Assembly: GCA_013297755.1 (NCBI GenBank) | Contig: JAAFIH010000005.1 | Location: 1 to 64,000, forward strand | DNA: 64,000 bases | Origin: Cytophagales bacterium | Lineage (GTDB): Bacteria; Bacteroidota; Bacteroidia; Cytophagales; UBA9547 | Direction: 5' to 3' | Part shown: one piece after another, positions 35,235-44,077 of the stretch | Numbering within the stretch: the first letter of the stretch is position 1 | Layout: every line of letters starts with the position of its first letter | Made by a program: the position numbers and the translations under genes | The notes under the pieces: generated by a model | What the model was told of the DNA's origin: nothing | Seen by the model: only the letters and a program-made list of their open reading frames with translations | The model's database searches: none

Positions 35235-35752
35235 TAGCCCAAACTATTAAAAAAGCTTTTCCAATTTGTGAAACAAATGCTTGTTTACAAGAAATTTCAC
35301 ATTATTTTGAAACTAAAATTATTGATATTGAAAACTCAAAATGCAAAATTACTTTAGGTCAGAATTTTCATTTTTTGGCAAAAAACCCAAATCAAATCGA
35401 ACTTTATTTTTTGGCTTTTGATAAATGTGTATTGTTTGACAATGATAATATTGGAAAAGGAAGAGCTGATTTTGCCCTAATTTCAAATTCAGAATTTAGT
35501 ATAATCGAAATAAAAGATACTTTTAGAAATAGAAATGCACATAAAACAACTGTAAACAAACAGTTAGAAGACACTTTAATTTATTTTATTGAGAATCAGG
35601 CAATTTTAGAATCTCAAAAACGAATTTTAATACAATGCTGGAGTTACAAACCAACCAGACCAGCCTCAACTTCAAAACAAAATAGTTATAAATATTTTTT
35701 TGATTTATATAATGCTGAATTATTAGAGGGAAATTCTAAGATTTATAAATAA
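35231..35752 (+). CDS. small PD-(D/E)XK nuclease-like partner of the ATPase
   Basis: A 173-residue protein not recognised as a named family. It carries a D-Xn-ExK pattern on two beta-strands: ADFALIS (D80) and FSIIEIKDT (E93, K95), with the superfamily-like helix KQLEDTLIYF after it. This fits a PD-(D/E)XK nuclease fold. It is translationally coupled to the upstream ATPase by a 4-bp overlap and ends 3 bp before the next gene. It is likely the effector of an ATPase-nuclease pair. It is not the TOPRIM AriB of PARIS nor the HNH PtuB of Septu. The function is inference from motif and context. Confidence 0.55.
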   Translation: MIAQTIKKAFPICETNACLQEISHYFETKIIDIENSKCKITLGQNFHFLAKNPNQIELYFLAFDKCVLFDNDNIGKGRADFALISNSEFSIIEIKDTFRNRNAHKTTVNKQLEDTLIYFIENQAILESQKRILIQCWSYKPTRPASTSKQNSYKYFFDLYNAELLEGNSKIYK

Positions 35753-35755
35753 AAA

Positions 35756-36766
35756 ATGAAAAAAAACTACTCATTTCTGTTTTTTCTTACTACCATTATC
35801 TCATCCACAGCTCAATTTGCTCCACAAGTTGGTTTTGGTAGTACAAATGCTATTTTCAAAGACAACTCCAATATAAAAGCATGGGCTACAGGCTGTACTA
35901 TAAATCGTGGATGGCAAAATATTACCGATAAATCGTTAGGAAAAACCTCATTTGGATCCAACTCTGATGCTCTGGGTCCTGCTGGCGGTGGCTCCACAGT
36001 AAGCCTGGGCGACAGTGGTATAGCTATTCTTACTTTTGATACCCCCATCTCAAATGGTTCTGGGGCAGATTTTGCCGTTTTTGAAAATGCTTTTTTGTAT
36101 CAAAATGCTGGTTTGGCCTTTTTAGAACTTGCTTTTGTAGAAGTAAGCTCAGACGGTACTCACTTTTTTAGATTTCCTGCTATATCAAATACCCAAAATT
36201 TGTCTCAAGTCAATGGATTTGATTATATGGATGCATCAAAAATACACAATCTGGCAGGCAAATACATCTCAAATTATGGTACACCTTTCGATTTAGAGGA
36301 ACTCAAAACTGTTATTGGATTAGATATAAACAACATAACCCATGTCAAAATAATTGATGTTATTGGTAATATTGCTGGTGCTGCTCCCTCAAAAGATGGC
36401 AACAATAATACCATCAACGATCCATTTCCTACACCATTTACAACCTCGGGTTTCGACTTAGACGCAGTGGCGGTTATGAATCAATCTAATACAAATTTTG
36501 AAAGTAACACCTATATAAATGAAAAGATTAAAATATTTCCTACAGTAATAAAATCATTCAATGAATTAAAAATAGCAGCCCCAGAAAACATCAAAAATAT
36601 CAAAATAACTAACCCACATTATAATAAAGATGAAAACTTAGAGCATCTGAATATTAGTAATAATTACATCATTACAAATAAAAATATCTACACAAATGGA
36701 CTATATTTTATTAAATTAGAATTAGAAGAAATCGTAATAATTAAAAAAATTATCATTGAAAATTAA
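35756..36766 (+). CDS. T9SS-sorted surface protein linked to BtuG-type genes
   Basis: A 336-residue exported protein with a signal peptide ending about TIISSTAQ. The central domain contains GSGADFAVFENAFL and SGFDLDAVAVMNQ, motifs seen in surface proteins encoded next to cobalamin-uptake systems in Bacteroidota. The last ~80 residues (from EKIKIFPTVI to KKIIIEN) resemble a T9SS type A sorting domain, though the PNP/G-D landmarks are degraded. It overlaps the following beta-propeller gene by 11 bp, so the two are coupled. No TonB receptor is next to them. Confidence 0.65.
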   Translation: MKKNYSFLFFLTTIISSTAQFAPQVGFGSTNAIFKDNSNIKAWATGCTINRGWQNITDKSLGKTSFGSNSDALGPAGGGSTVSLGDSGIAILTFDTPISNGSGADFAVFENAFLYQNAGLAFLELAFVEVSSDGTHFFRFPAISNTQNLSQVNGFDYMDASKIHNLAGKYISNYGTPFDLEELKTVIGLDINNITHVKIIDVIGNIAGAAPSKDGNNNTINDPFPTPFTTSGFDLDAVAVMNQSNTNFESNTYINEKIKIFPTVIKSFNELKIAAPENIKNIKITNPHYNKDENLEHLNISNNYIITNKNIYTNGLYFIKLELEEIVIIKKIIIEN

Positions 36767-37844
36767 ATCAATAATTATTGCATTTTTTTTGATAGGATGT
36801 CGCCAAGAGCCAATCCAAATAAAGCCAATTGCTGTTGATAATTTTAATCATGGTTTTTTTGTATTGTGTGAAGGAACTTTTGGAGCTGGCAATGCTTCAG
36901 TAAGTTTTTTTGATAAATCTACCAATGTAATGTACAACGATGTGTACAAAGCCAACAATAATTTATTTCTTGGCGACCAGGCACAATCTTTTTTTTATTT
37001 TGGTAATAAAATTTATATTGTAGTTCAAAATTCACAAAAAATAGAAGTAGTAGATGCTCGAGACTTCAAAAAACATGCAACCATTCAATCAGATTGGCTC
37101 CAAAGTCCAAGATATTTTATAGGAATCTCCGAAAATATAGGTTTTGTATCTGATTGGCAGTCTGATGGCGTTGTAAAAATAAATCTAAAAACTGGTAATG
37201 CAGAGCAACTTATCCCTACTGGCGAAGACCCAGAGCAGATGTATCTGCTTGATAATCAACTATTTGTGTGTAATTCAGGCTATGCAAGTGTGCAAGGAAA
37301 AGATAGCACAGTGGCAGTAATTGATATAGAAAAAAATCAATTAATCAAAAAAATAACTGTTGGAAAAAGACCTGAAAAAATTGTAAAAGACCACAAAGGC
37401 CAATTATGGGTATCTTGCAAAGGTATAAAAAAATACGATGCTAAAGGCGAAATAGACGAATCTAAAAGCTCGGCTGGTAGTTTTTGGCGTATAGACCCAA
37501 GCCAAATGAAGTCAGAATTTATGTATGCTATACCCAAAACAAGCGAAACACCAATTAACATGACTATTTCTACCAACAAAAAGTCAATATATTACTCAAG
37601 TGGAGGTGCTATCTATAAAGTAAATATTACTCAACCCAATTTTGAACCCAAGAATATTCTCCAAAAAAATGCTTATGGATTGGGCATAGATTCCGAAAAT
37701 GGACATTTAATTGTTTGTATTGAGCAGGGCTTTACATCCAAAGGTATGGTAGAAAGATATTTTGAAAACGAACAAGGAAATCTTACTAAAATTGATTCAT
37801 ACACCACGGGCATTTTGCCCAATGGTGTATTGCAAAAAGAGTAA
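36756..37844 (+). CDS. BtuG-like/DUF5074 beta-propeller lipoprotein
   Basis: A 362-residue lipoprotein (signal with lipobox FLIGC, then RQEPIQIKP). The mature part is a YncE/DUF5074-type seven-bladed beta-propeller with repeats such as VYKANNNLFLGDQAQSFFYF, VIDIEKNQLIKKITVGKRPE and LWVSCKG. In Bacteroides the DUF5074 protein BtuG captures cobalamin at the cell surface for BtuB. The same role is plausible here but unproven, as BtuB is not in the window. The start is a TTG at 36756 overlapping the preceding gene. Convergent with porX. Confidence 0.75.
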   Translation: MKIKSIIIAFFLIGCRQEPIQIKPIAVDNFNHGFFVLCEGTFGAGNASVSFFDKSTNVMYNDVYKANNNLFLGDQAQSFFYFGNKIYIVVQNSQKIEVVDARDFKKHATIQSDWLQSPRYFIGISENIGFVSDWQSDGVVKINLKTGNAEQLIPTGEDPEQMYLLDNQLFVCNSGYASVQGKDSTVAVIDIEKNQLIKKITVGKRPEKIVKDHKGQLWVSCKGIKKYDAKGEIDESKSSAGSFWRIDPSQMKSEFMYAIPKTSETPINMTISTNKKSIYYSSGGAIYKVNITQPNFEPKNILQKNAYGLGIDSENGHLIVCIEQGFTSKGMVERYFENEQGNLTKIDSYTTGILPNGVLQKE

Positions 37845-37863
37845 TAAAGTATAAAAATAATAT

Positions 37864-39420
37864 TTAATTTTTTGGCGACAAATTGATAAATGGTACAATC
37901 ATTTCCTCCATGGATACTCCCCCATGTTGAAAAGTATCTTTGTAATAATTTACATAAAAATTGTAATTATTAGGATAAGCCAAAAAGTAATCTTCTTTGG
38001 TAAAAACATACGAAGTAGTCAGATGTTTTTTGGGTAACATCAGGTTTTCGGGCTTGCGAGTAAAATAAATGTTTTTTTCATCAAAGGTAAGATTTTTTCC
38101 TTGTTTGTATCTCAAATTTGTGCTTGTTTCTCGGTCGCCAATAATTTTATAAGGTCGTTTTACACGTATTGTTCCATGATCTGTAGTAATAATTAACTTT
38201 ATTTTTTTCTCGGCTATTTTCTTTAAAATTTCAAATAATGGCGAGTGCAAAAACCAAGATTTTGTGAGCGATCGATATGCTGGCTCATCTGGGGCAAGCT
38301 CACGTATCATGGCTGTATCTGTGCGTGCATGCGAGAGCATATCTACAAAATTATATACAATCACATTTAATTTATTGGTCATCAGATTATTGATATTATC
38401 CAATAAAGTTTTGCCTTGGTTGGTGTGCACAATTTTGTGATACGAAAATTTAGCATCAACTTTGTGTCGTTTTAGTTGTAGCTCCAAAAATTTCTCTTCT
38501 TGCAAATTCTTACCAGTTTCTTCTTCATCGTCTATCCACAAATCTGGGTGCATTTTTTGCATATCAGAGGGCATTAGTCCCGAAAAAATCGAGTTTCTAG
38601 CAAATTCAGTTGTGGTAGGCAGTATAGAATAATAGGTGCTGTCTTCGTCTACTGTAAAAAAGTCGGCAATGATAGGTTCAATAATTTTCCATTGATCGTA
38701 TCTTAAATTATCAATCAAAAGAAAAAAAACTGGTTCTGGTTTTTGGAGTAATGGAAAAACTTTTGACTTCATCATTTGGTAAGAAAGCATAGGTTTTTCG
38801 GCTTTTGCATCTTTCAGCCAGTGTTCGTAGCTACCCATGACATATTCGCAAAAATACTTATTAGCTTCACTTTTTTGGCTTTCGAGCATTTCTCGCATAT
38901 CTTTATTGTCAGATGCATCAAGGGCAAGCTCCCAGTAAATGAGTTTTTTATAAATTTCTACCCATTCTTTAAAATCTGGCCTATCATTGTAGGCCATCGA
39001 TAAATTACGAAATTCTTGTTGATAATTAAGCGTTGTTTTTTCGGAAACCAATCGTTTATTATCTAATATTTTCTTTACCGAAAGTAATATTTGGTTAGGA
39101 TTCAATGGTTTTATCAAATAATCAGCAATGTGCGAACCTATGGCCTCTTCCATGACCAATTCTTCTTCACTTTTGGTTATCATTACCACAGGAAGCATTG
39201 GTTTGAGTGTTTTTATCTGAGACAGCGTTTCTAGGCCTGTCATGCCAGGCATATTTTGGTCCAAAAATACAAGGTCGTAAGTATTTTGTTCGCACAGTTC
39301 AAGTGCATCTATACCACTTTGAGCAGGAGTAATATCATATCCTTTTTGAGTAAGAAATATAATATGAGGTTTCAGAAGATCAATCTCATCATCGGCCCAA
39401 AGAATTTGATAGCGTTGCAT
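37864..39420 (-). CDS. porX: PorX, response regulator with PglZ domain (T9SS regulator)
   Basis: A 518-residue two-domain protein: an N-terminal receiver (phospho-acceptor D54 in VFLDQNMPGM, acidic pair at D10/D11, YLIKPLNP lysine) and a C-terminal PglZ/alkaline-phosphatase-fold domain with LIDNLRYDQW, TTEFARNSIFSG and TTDHGTIRV, the metal-site motifs. In Porphyromonas gingivalis PorX works with PorY and SigP to control the type IX secretion genes and hydrolyses oligoadenylate. The presence of T9SS-sorted proteins in this window agrees with such a role. It is monocistronic; the PorY kinase is not adjacent, as is usual. Confidence 0.93.
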   Translation of the reverse strand: MQRYQILWADDEIDLLKPHIIFLTQKGYDITPAQSGIDALELCEQNTYDLVFLDQNMPGMTGLETLSQIKTLKPMLPVVMITKSEEELVMEEAIGSHIADYLIKPLNPNQILLSVKKILDNKRLVSEKTTLNYQQEFRNLSMAYNDRPDFKEWVEIYKKLIYWELALDASDNKDMREMLESQKSEANKYFCEYVMGSYEHWLKDAKAEKPMLSYQMMKSKVFPLLQKPEPVFFLLIDNLRYDQWKIIEPIIADFFTVDEDSTYYSILPTTTEFARNSIFSGLMPSDMQKMHPDLWIDDEEETGKNLQEEKFLELQLKRHKVDAKFSYHKIVHTNQGKTLLDNINNLMTNKLNVIVYNFVDMLSHARTDTAMIRELAPDEPAYRSLTKSWFLHSPLFEILKKIAEKKIKLIITTDHGTIRVKRPYKIIGDRETSTNLRYKQGKNLTFDEKNIYFTRKPENLMLPKKHLTTSYVFTKEDYFLAYPNNYNFYVNYYKDTFQHGGVSMEEMIVPFINLSPKN

Positions 39421-39623
39421 AATTTATTATAATATTTAATTTTATTTCTGAAACGAAGGTATTGAATTTATATTGTTACTTTTGTAGATTTATGTATAAA
39501 TCTTGTTTTAGATAAAAAAAAAATTTAAAAGAAAAACTATACAATTTGTTTTATACAAATTGTTTATTAACATTTTATTAAATCAAACTTATTTTTACAA
39601 AAATCTTATAAAAGTATATCATT

Positions 39624-40316
39624 TTGAAGCTATTTTATACACCAAATCCCGAATTTTTATCTTTAGAAGAAACAAATCATGCCAAAAATGTACTTCGACT
39701 AACCCTACAAAGTACATTGGAAACAACTGATGGCAAAGGTTTTTTTTATAATTCTAAAATAGTTTCTTATCAAAAAACGGGAACAATACTGCAAATATTG
39801 TCTCAAAAAAAAGAAATTGATACTCCTAAACATAAAACTCATATAGCCATATCGCCAACCAAAAATGCCGATCGTATAGAATGGTTTGTAGAAAAAGCCA
39901 TAGAAATTGGGATTTCAGAAATTACTTTTTTGCAATGCCAACATAGCGAACGCAAAAATATAAATCTTGATAGGATTGATAAAATAGCCATTGCCGCCAT
40001 GAAACAATCACAAAAAGCAAACCTGCCTGTGATAAATAATTTAATACATATTGACGATTTTATGAAATTTAATTTTCAAAATACATCAAAATATGTGGCT
40101 CATTTGGACAACTCCAATCGATATTTTTTGTGGGATTGTATTAACCAAAATCCTACCACTGACAAACTTATATTGATAGGCCCAGAGGGCGATTTTTCAA
40201 CATCTGAAATACATTTGGCTTTATCTAAAGGATTTGAGCCAGTAACACTTGGCAAAGCCAGATTAAGAACCGAAACTGCTGGTGTTTATGCAGCAACATT
40301 GTTTTCGATAGTTTGA
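39624..40316 (+). CDS. rsmE: 16S rRNA (uracil(1498)-N(3))-methyltransferase
   Basis: SPOUT-class methyltransferase that methylates U1498 of 16S rRNA with SAM. 230 residues: an N-terminal PUA-like domain, then the trefoil-knot domain with WFVEKAIEIGISEITFLQCQ, a KQSQKA helix, IGPEGDFSTSEI and LGKARLRTETA, which form the SAM pocket. The start is probably the TTG at 39624, because it gives the family's usual MKLFY N-terminus and no in-frame ATG precedes it. Confidence 0.95.
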   Translation: MKLFYTPNPEFLSLEETNHAKNVLRLTLQSTLETTDGKGFFYNSKIVSYQKTGTILQILSQKKEIDTPKHKTHIAISPTKNADRIEWFVEKAIEIGISEITFLQCQHSERKNINLDRIDKIAIAAMKQSQKANLPVINNLIHIDDFMKFNFQNTSKYVAHLDNSNRYFLWDCINQNPTTDKLILIGPEGDFSTSEIHLALSKGFEPVTLGKARLRTETAGVYAATLFSIV

Positions 40317-40556
40317 TTTTTGCGTGAAAAAATCTGTTTTATCGACAATATTGATTTTTTTAGAAATCAATCGTCTAAAGTAAAAGATGGAATAAGCTAT
40401 ATTAAATGAAATAAATTAATCAATCAATTTAAAATTAAACTCCAAAATAATTCTTTAGATTTTAATTCTACATTTTAAAAAAAATCATAACTAATTGATA
40501 GCATTTAATAGTAAATATTAGAAGTTTTTTAGTTTATTTGTCAAAAAAACAAATAA

Positions 40557-41303
40557 TTGATAGAAGTAAGGCAAATATCAAAATCATTTTTAGACAAAAA
40601 AATCTTGAATGATGTAAATTATACTTTTGAAAAAGGAAAAACTAATTTAATCATTGGTGCCTCAGGAACTGGTAAATCTGTATTGCTAAAAGTTATTGTA
40701 GGATTGGTTAAACCAGAAGCAGGGGCTGTTTTGTATGATAATAGAAACTTTACGGCTGGTGATAGCAACCTCAAGACTCAAATCAGGCGAGAAATGGGTA
40801 TGTTGTTTCAAAATTCTGCCTTATTTGACAGCAAAAATGTAGAACAAAATGTAATGTTTCCCCTAGAATTGCTTTCAAATCAATCAAAATCAGATATGTT
40901 GGATAGAGTAAACTTGTGTTTACAACGGGTGGGACTAGAGGGAAGCAATCTCAAAATGCCTTCTGAATTGAGTGGTGGTATGAAAAAAAGGGTAGGTATT
41001 GCCAGAGCCATAGTGCTAAATCCTCAATATTTGTTTTTTGACGAACCCAATTCTGGCCTCGATCCTCAAACATCTGTCAAAATTGATGCTCTTATACAAG
41101 AAATTACACACGAATACAATACTACTTCTGTTGTTGTAACCCATGACATGAACTCTGTAATGGAAATTGGAGAAAGAATAGTTTTTATGTACAAAGGTAT
41201 TAAACTTTGGGAAGGCGATAATAAGTCTATTTTGACAACTGAGGTCAAAGAATTACAAGATTTTATATTTGCTAATCATCTATTGAAACATTTAAGAAAA
41301 TGA
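40557..41303 (+). CDS. ABC transporter ATPase, MlaF-like
   Basis: A 248-residue ABC ATPase: Walker A GASGTGKS, the signature LSGGMKKRVGIARA, Walker B YLFFDEPNSGLDPQ, and VVTHDM with its switch histidine. The wording SGGMKKRVG is characteristic of the MlaF/Ttg2A/Mkl branch that energises MlaE-MlaD lipid transport between inner and outer membranes. The MlaE permease usually lies just upstream; here the 240 bp before it holds no gene, so it is orphaned or its partners are elsewhere. The start is a TTG at 40557. Confidence 0.85.
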   Translation: MIEVRQISKSFLDKKILNDVNYTFEKGKTNLIIGASGTGKSVLLKVIVGLVKPEAGAVLYDNRNFTAGDSNLKTQIRREMGMLFQNSALFDSKNVEQNVMFPLELLSNQSKSDMLDRVNLCLQRVGLEGSNLKMPSELSGGMKKRVGIARAIVLNPQYLFFDEPNSGLDPQTSVKIDALIQEITHEYNTTSVVVTHDMNSVMEIGERIVFMYKGIKLWEGDNKSILTTEVKELQDFIFANHLLKHLRK

Positions 41304-41598
41304 TTTTTTTAAATCAAATATTACTATTAAAATGTGTAATTATTTTACTCTTTTTTAAAACCAAACGATAGCATAGAAATATTACATTTGCAACTTTTAA
41401 AAATCACTAAAGTAAGATTAAATTTATTTTAAATTTTATTGTTTTGCTATAAAAGCTATTTTATTCTAAATAATATTCAAAATAAAACCATCCCCTTAAA
41501 AATATTATTAATTTTGTAATCTAATCTTGGACTGAATAACAATTTTTATTATTAAAAGTAATATTTATTGACATATATAATAAAATATTTCAAAATAA

Positions 41599-42324
41599 AT
41601 GACAAAATTATCTGTCAATATCAATAAAATAGCAACTTTACGCAATGCACGAGGTGCCAACAATCCTAATGTAGTGCAAGTTGCCATAGACTGCCAACGA
41701 TTTGGTGCTCAGGGTATTACAGTGCATCCTAGGCCTGATGAGCGGCATATTCGCACCTCTGATGTATATGCATTGGCAAAAGTAGTAACTACAGAGTTTA
41801 ATATAGAAGGCTACCCAGATGCCAGATATATGAAACTCATAAAAGATACCAAACCAGCACAAGCCACCTTAGTACCTGATCCGCCTGATGCTATTACATC
41901 CAACGCAGGATGGGACACCAAAACCAATCTTTTGTTCCTTAAAGATACAGTGGCCGAGCTACAATCTTATGGCACTAGGGTTTCTATTTTCTTGAACCCA
42001 GATATAGAAATGGTAGAATTTGCAAAACAAACCAACACAGATAGAATAGAACTATACACAGAACCTTATGCACATAACTATCACAAAAACAGGGAGTTGG
42101 CTATCAATGATTATATCAATGCTTCAAATAAGGCACTTCAACTAGGGCTTGAACTCAACGCTGGCCACGACCTTGATTTGCATAATTTAAAATACTTTAT
42201 CCAAAATATTCCACAAATAGCAGAAGTATCTATTGGCCATGCCTTGGTTTGCGATGCTTTGTATTTGGGATTAGAAAACACTATTCAGCTATATTTACAA
42301 AAATTAAATTTACAAAATCAATGA
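41599..42324 (+). CDS. pdxJ: pyridoxine 5'-phosphate synthase
   Basis: TIM-barrel enzyme that makes pyridoxine 5'-phosphate from 1-deoxyxylulose-5-phosphate (the product of Dxs) and 3-amino-1-hydroxyacetone phosphate in the DXP-dependent vitamin B6 pathway. 241 residues, with [44 protein letters not shown] and [22 protein letters not shown] box at 41509-41516 is a possible promoter. Its TGA overlaps the ATG of the PAP2 gene. Confidence 0.96.
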   Translation: MTKLSVNINKIATLRNARGANNPNVVQVAIDCQRFGAQGITVHPRPDERHIRTSDVYALAKVVTTEFNIEGYPDARYMKLIKDTKPAQATLVPDPPDAITSNAGWDTKTNLLFLKDTVAELQSYGTRVSIFLNPDIEMVEFAKQTNTDRIELYTEPYAHNYHKNRELAINDYINASNKALQLGLELNAGHDLDLHNLKYFIQNIPQIAEVSIGHALVCDALYLGLENTIQLYLQKLNLQNQ

Positions 42325-42956
42325 TAAACACAACAGGAAAGAATGTATATATGACCATTTATATACTTTTTTTAATCGCTGGTGCAGCACTTTTATACAA
42401 TTTTAAACAACCAACTTTAGAACTTACAATCAATAGTTGGAATAATATTTATTTAGATTATTTTTTTAAATATATTACTCATCTTGGCGATGGACTCAGT
42501 TTTGTATCAGCAGTATTAGTTATAGGTATTTTTGATTGGAAAAAAGGGGTAATAGTGGCTTTGATAGGTGTAACACAAGGAATTTTGGTACAAGGACTCA
42601 AAAATTATGCTTTTCCTGATGCTCCACGCCCTATGCACTTTTTTCAGCACAACACGCCAGCCCTTCCGCCACATTTGGTCGATGGGGTGGATATACACTC
42701 ATTCAATTCGTTTCCTTCGGGCCATACAGCCACAATTTTTGCTATTACACTTTCGTTGGTTTTTGTGTTTACGGCCAACAAGCCTTTGTTTAGTTTATTA
42801 CTTTTCTTGGTGGCTTTTGTAGTGGGTTATTCTCGAATATATCTAATGCAACACTTTTTTGTAGATGTGTATATGGGTGCAATCATTGGTGTATTTATTA
42901 CTATTGTAGGTTGGAATTTGGCAAGCAAATACTGGCTCAAAGAGGAGGTGGAATAG
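42321..42956 (+). CDS. PAP2-superfamily membrane phosphatase
   Basis: A 211-residue membrane phosphatase with about five or six hydrophobic segments. Its tripartite active site is [18 protein letters not shown] and [13 protein letters not shown]. Members dephosphorylate lipid phosphates such as undecaprenyl pyrophosphate or lipid A; the substrate is not determined. The ATG at 42321 is chosen over the in-frame upstream start at 42249 because it gives the standard 4-bp ATGA overlap with the pdxJ stop. The longer form would run 76 bp into pdxJ. Confidence 0.88.
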   Translation: MINTTGKNVYMTIYILFLIAGAALLYNFKQPTLELTINSWNNIYLDYFFKYITHLGDGLSFVSAVLVIGIFDWKKGVIVALIGVTQGILVQGLKNYAFPDAPRPMHFFQHNTPALPPHLVDGVDIHSFNSFPSGHTATIFAITLSLVFVFTANKPLFSLLLFLVAFVVGYSRIYLMQHFFVDVYMGAIIGVFITIVGWNLASKYWLKEEVE

Positions 42957-42981
42957 CAATGTATTTTGTTTTAATCTAATG

Positions 42982-43752
42982 CTATTCTAATTTTTGGATA
43001 TAAGATTTTCCGCCCAAATTTTGCATCTGAGTCAATATCCAAGATTGGCGTTTTCGCATAAACGAAGTAGGTTTGTTGGTTTTGAAAATAATTGGATTGG
43101 GCAGTGAGCAAGCTATCATGGCAGCCTCTGAGGCAGTAAGTTTTCGGGCCGATTTATCAAAATACTTTTGAGCAGCAGCCTCGACCCCAAAGGTAAGATG
43201 TCCCATTTCGGCAATATTGAGATATACTTCTAAAATTCGTTTTTTACCCCAAATCAATTCTATCAAAAAAGTAAAATAAACCTCAAATCCTTTACGAATA
43301 ATGGTGCGACCATCCCACAAAAAGGCGTTTTTGGCTGTTTGTTGCGATATTGTACTGGCACCTTTGGTACGTTTGGCGTGTTTGTTTTTTTCTAATGCTT
43401 TGGCAATAGACACAAAATCAAATCCCTGGTGGGTAGGAAATTTTTGATCCTCGGAGGCTACAACAGCTATTTTGAGATGGTCGGATATTTTATTGTATGG
43501 CACAAAACTATAATGAATATCGCTACTGCCTTGCCCAAAAAACATGGTTGCCATTTTTCGTTTGCACATCAAATAAGTGTATGGTGGATCTACATACTTA
43601 TATAGCACAACCCAAGCCACCGAAATCAAAAAAAATGTCAAAACAGACACATAAACTATACGCCAAAGTTTGAGCCAAAAGCCTGTTTTAGAACCTTTGG
43701 TGTTGCTTTTTGATTTTGAAGTTGGCTTTTTGGCTACCGTTTTTTTGGCCAT
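42982..43752 (-). CDS. mtgA: monofunctional peptidoglycan glycosyltransferase
   Basis: A GT51 enzyme polymerising lipid II into glycan strands, without a transpeptidase domain. 256 residues: a basic Lys/Ser N-terminus, one transmembrane segment at about 30-50, then the GT51 domain with ASEDQKFPTHQGFDF (catalytic Glu), KGASTISQQTAKNAFLW, KRILEVYLNIAEMG and ACSLPNP. The length and lone GT51 domain match MtgA. Convergent with the PAP2 gene. Confidence 0.93.
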   Translation of the reverse strand: MAKKTVAKKPTSKSKSNTKGSKTGFWLKLWRIVYVSVLTFFLISVAWVVLYKYVDPPYTYLMCKRKMATMFFGQGSSDIHYSFVPYNKISDHLKIAVVASEDQKFPTHQGFDFVSIAKALEKNKHAKRTKGASTISQQTAKNAFLWDGRTIIRKGFEVYFTFLIELIWGKKRILEVYLNIAEMGHLTFGVEAAAQKYFDKSARKLTASEAAMIACSLPNPIIFKTNKPTSFMRKRQSWILTQMQNLGGKSYIQKLE

Positions 43753-43848
43753 AAATAATACAGACTAGCGTTTTTGAAATGTAAAATTACTGCAATTCAT
43801 ACAGAGTTTGCCTACAAAGTTGTAATTTGTTAGGATTTTTGATTATAT

Positions 43849-43970
43849 CGAACCGAAAAACAAATATTACAATTTTATTTTAGATCCCACCCAAACCAAT
43901 TTCTGTTACGATGCCACAGAATCCAAGTGGGAGAAAAATTACAGGAATGTAATTTTAATTTTTCGGTTTG
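43849..43970. repeat. 122-bp inverted-repeat element sharing a core with MITE family A
   Basis: Ends CGAACCGAAAAACAAATATT and the complement CAAACCGAAAAATTAAAATT form imperfect terminal inverted repeats of about 23 bp. The interior has CCCACC, CCAATTTCTGTT, CACAGAATCCAA and GTGGGAG, almost the same hairpin core as MITE family A, although the termini differ. No convincing target duplication is seen. The remaining part of the gap, up to menC at 44078, holds no gene. Confidence 0.6.
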
Positions 43971-44077
43971 ATTTAAAGTATACCTTTGCTTGTCTTAAAA
44001 ACAGGTTTACAAAAATCGGTTTGGGTTTCCATCTAACGAGGGCGATTGGGGGACAAAAATTGTTGATATAAAAACCT

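Noticed and set aside
37864-39420. PglZ domain, together with the PglX-like methylase at 7721, as a BREX/Pgl defence system
   Set aside because: The PglZ domain is fused to a response-regulator receiver, which is PorX, and no BrxA/B/C or PglY genes are present. The two genes are 27 kb apart.
42249-42320. Longer N-terminus for the PAP2 protein
   Set aside because: It would run 76 bp into pdxJ and add a non-hydrophobic stretch. The ATG at 42321 with an ATGA overlap is the normal arrangement.
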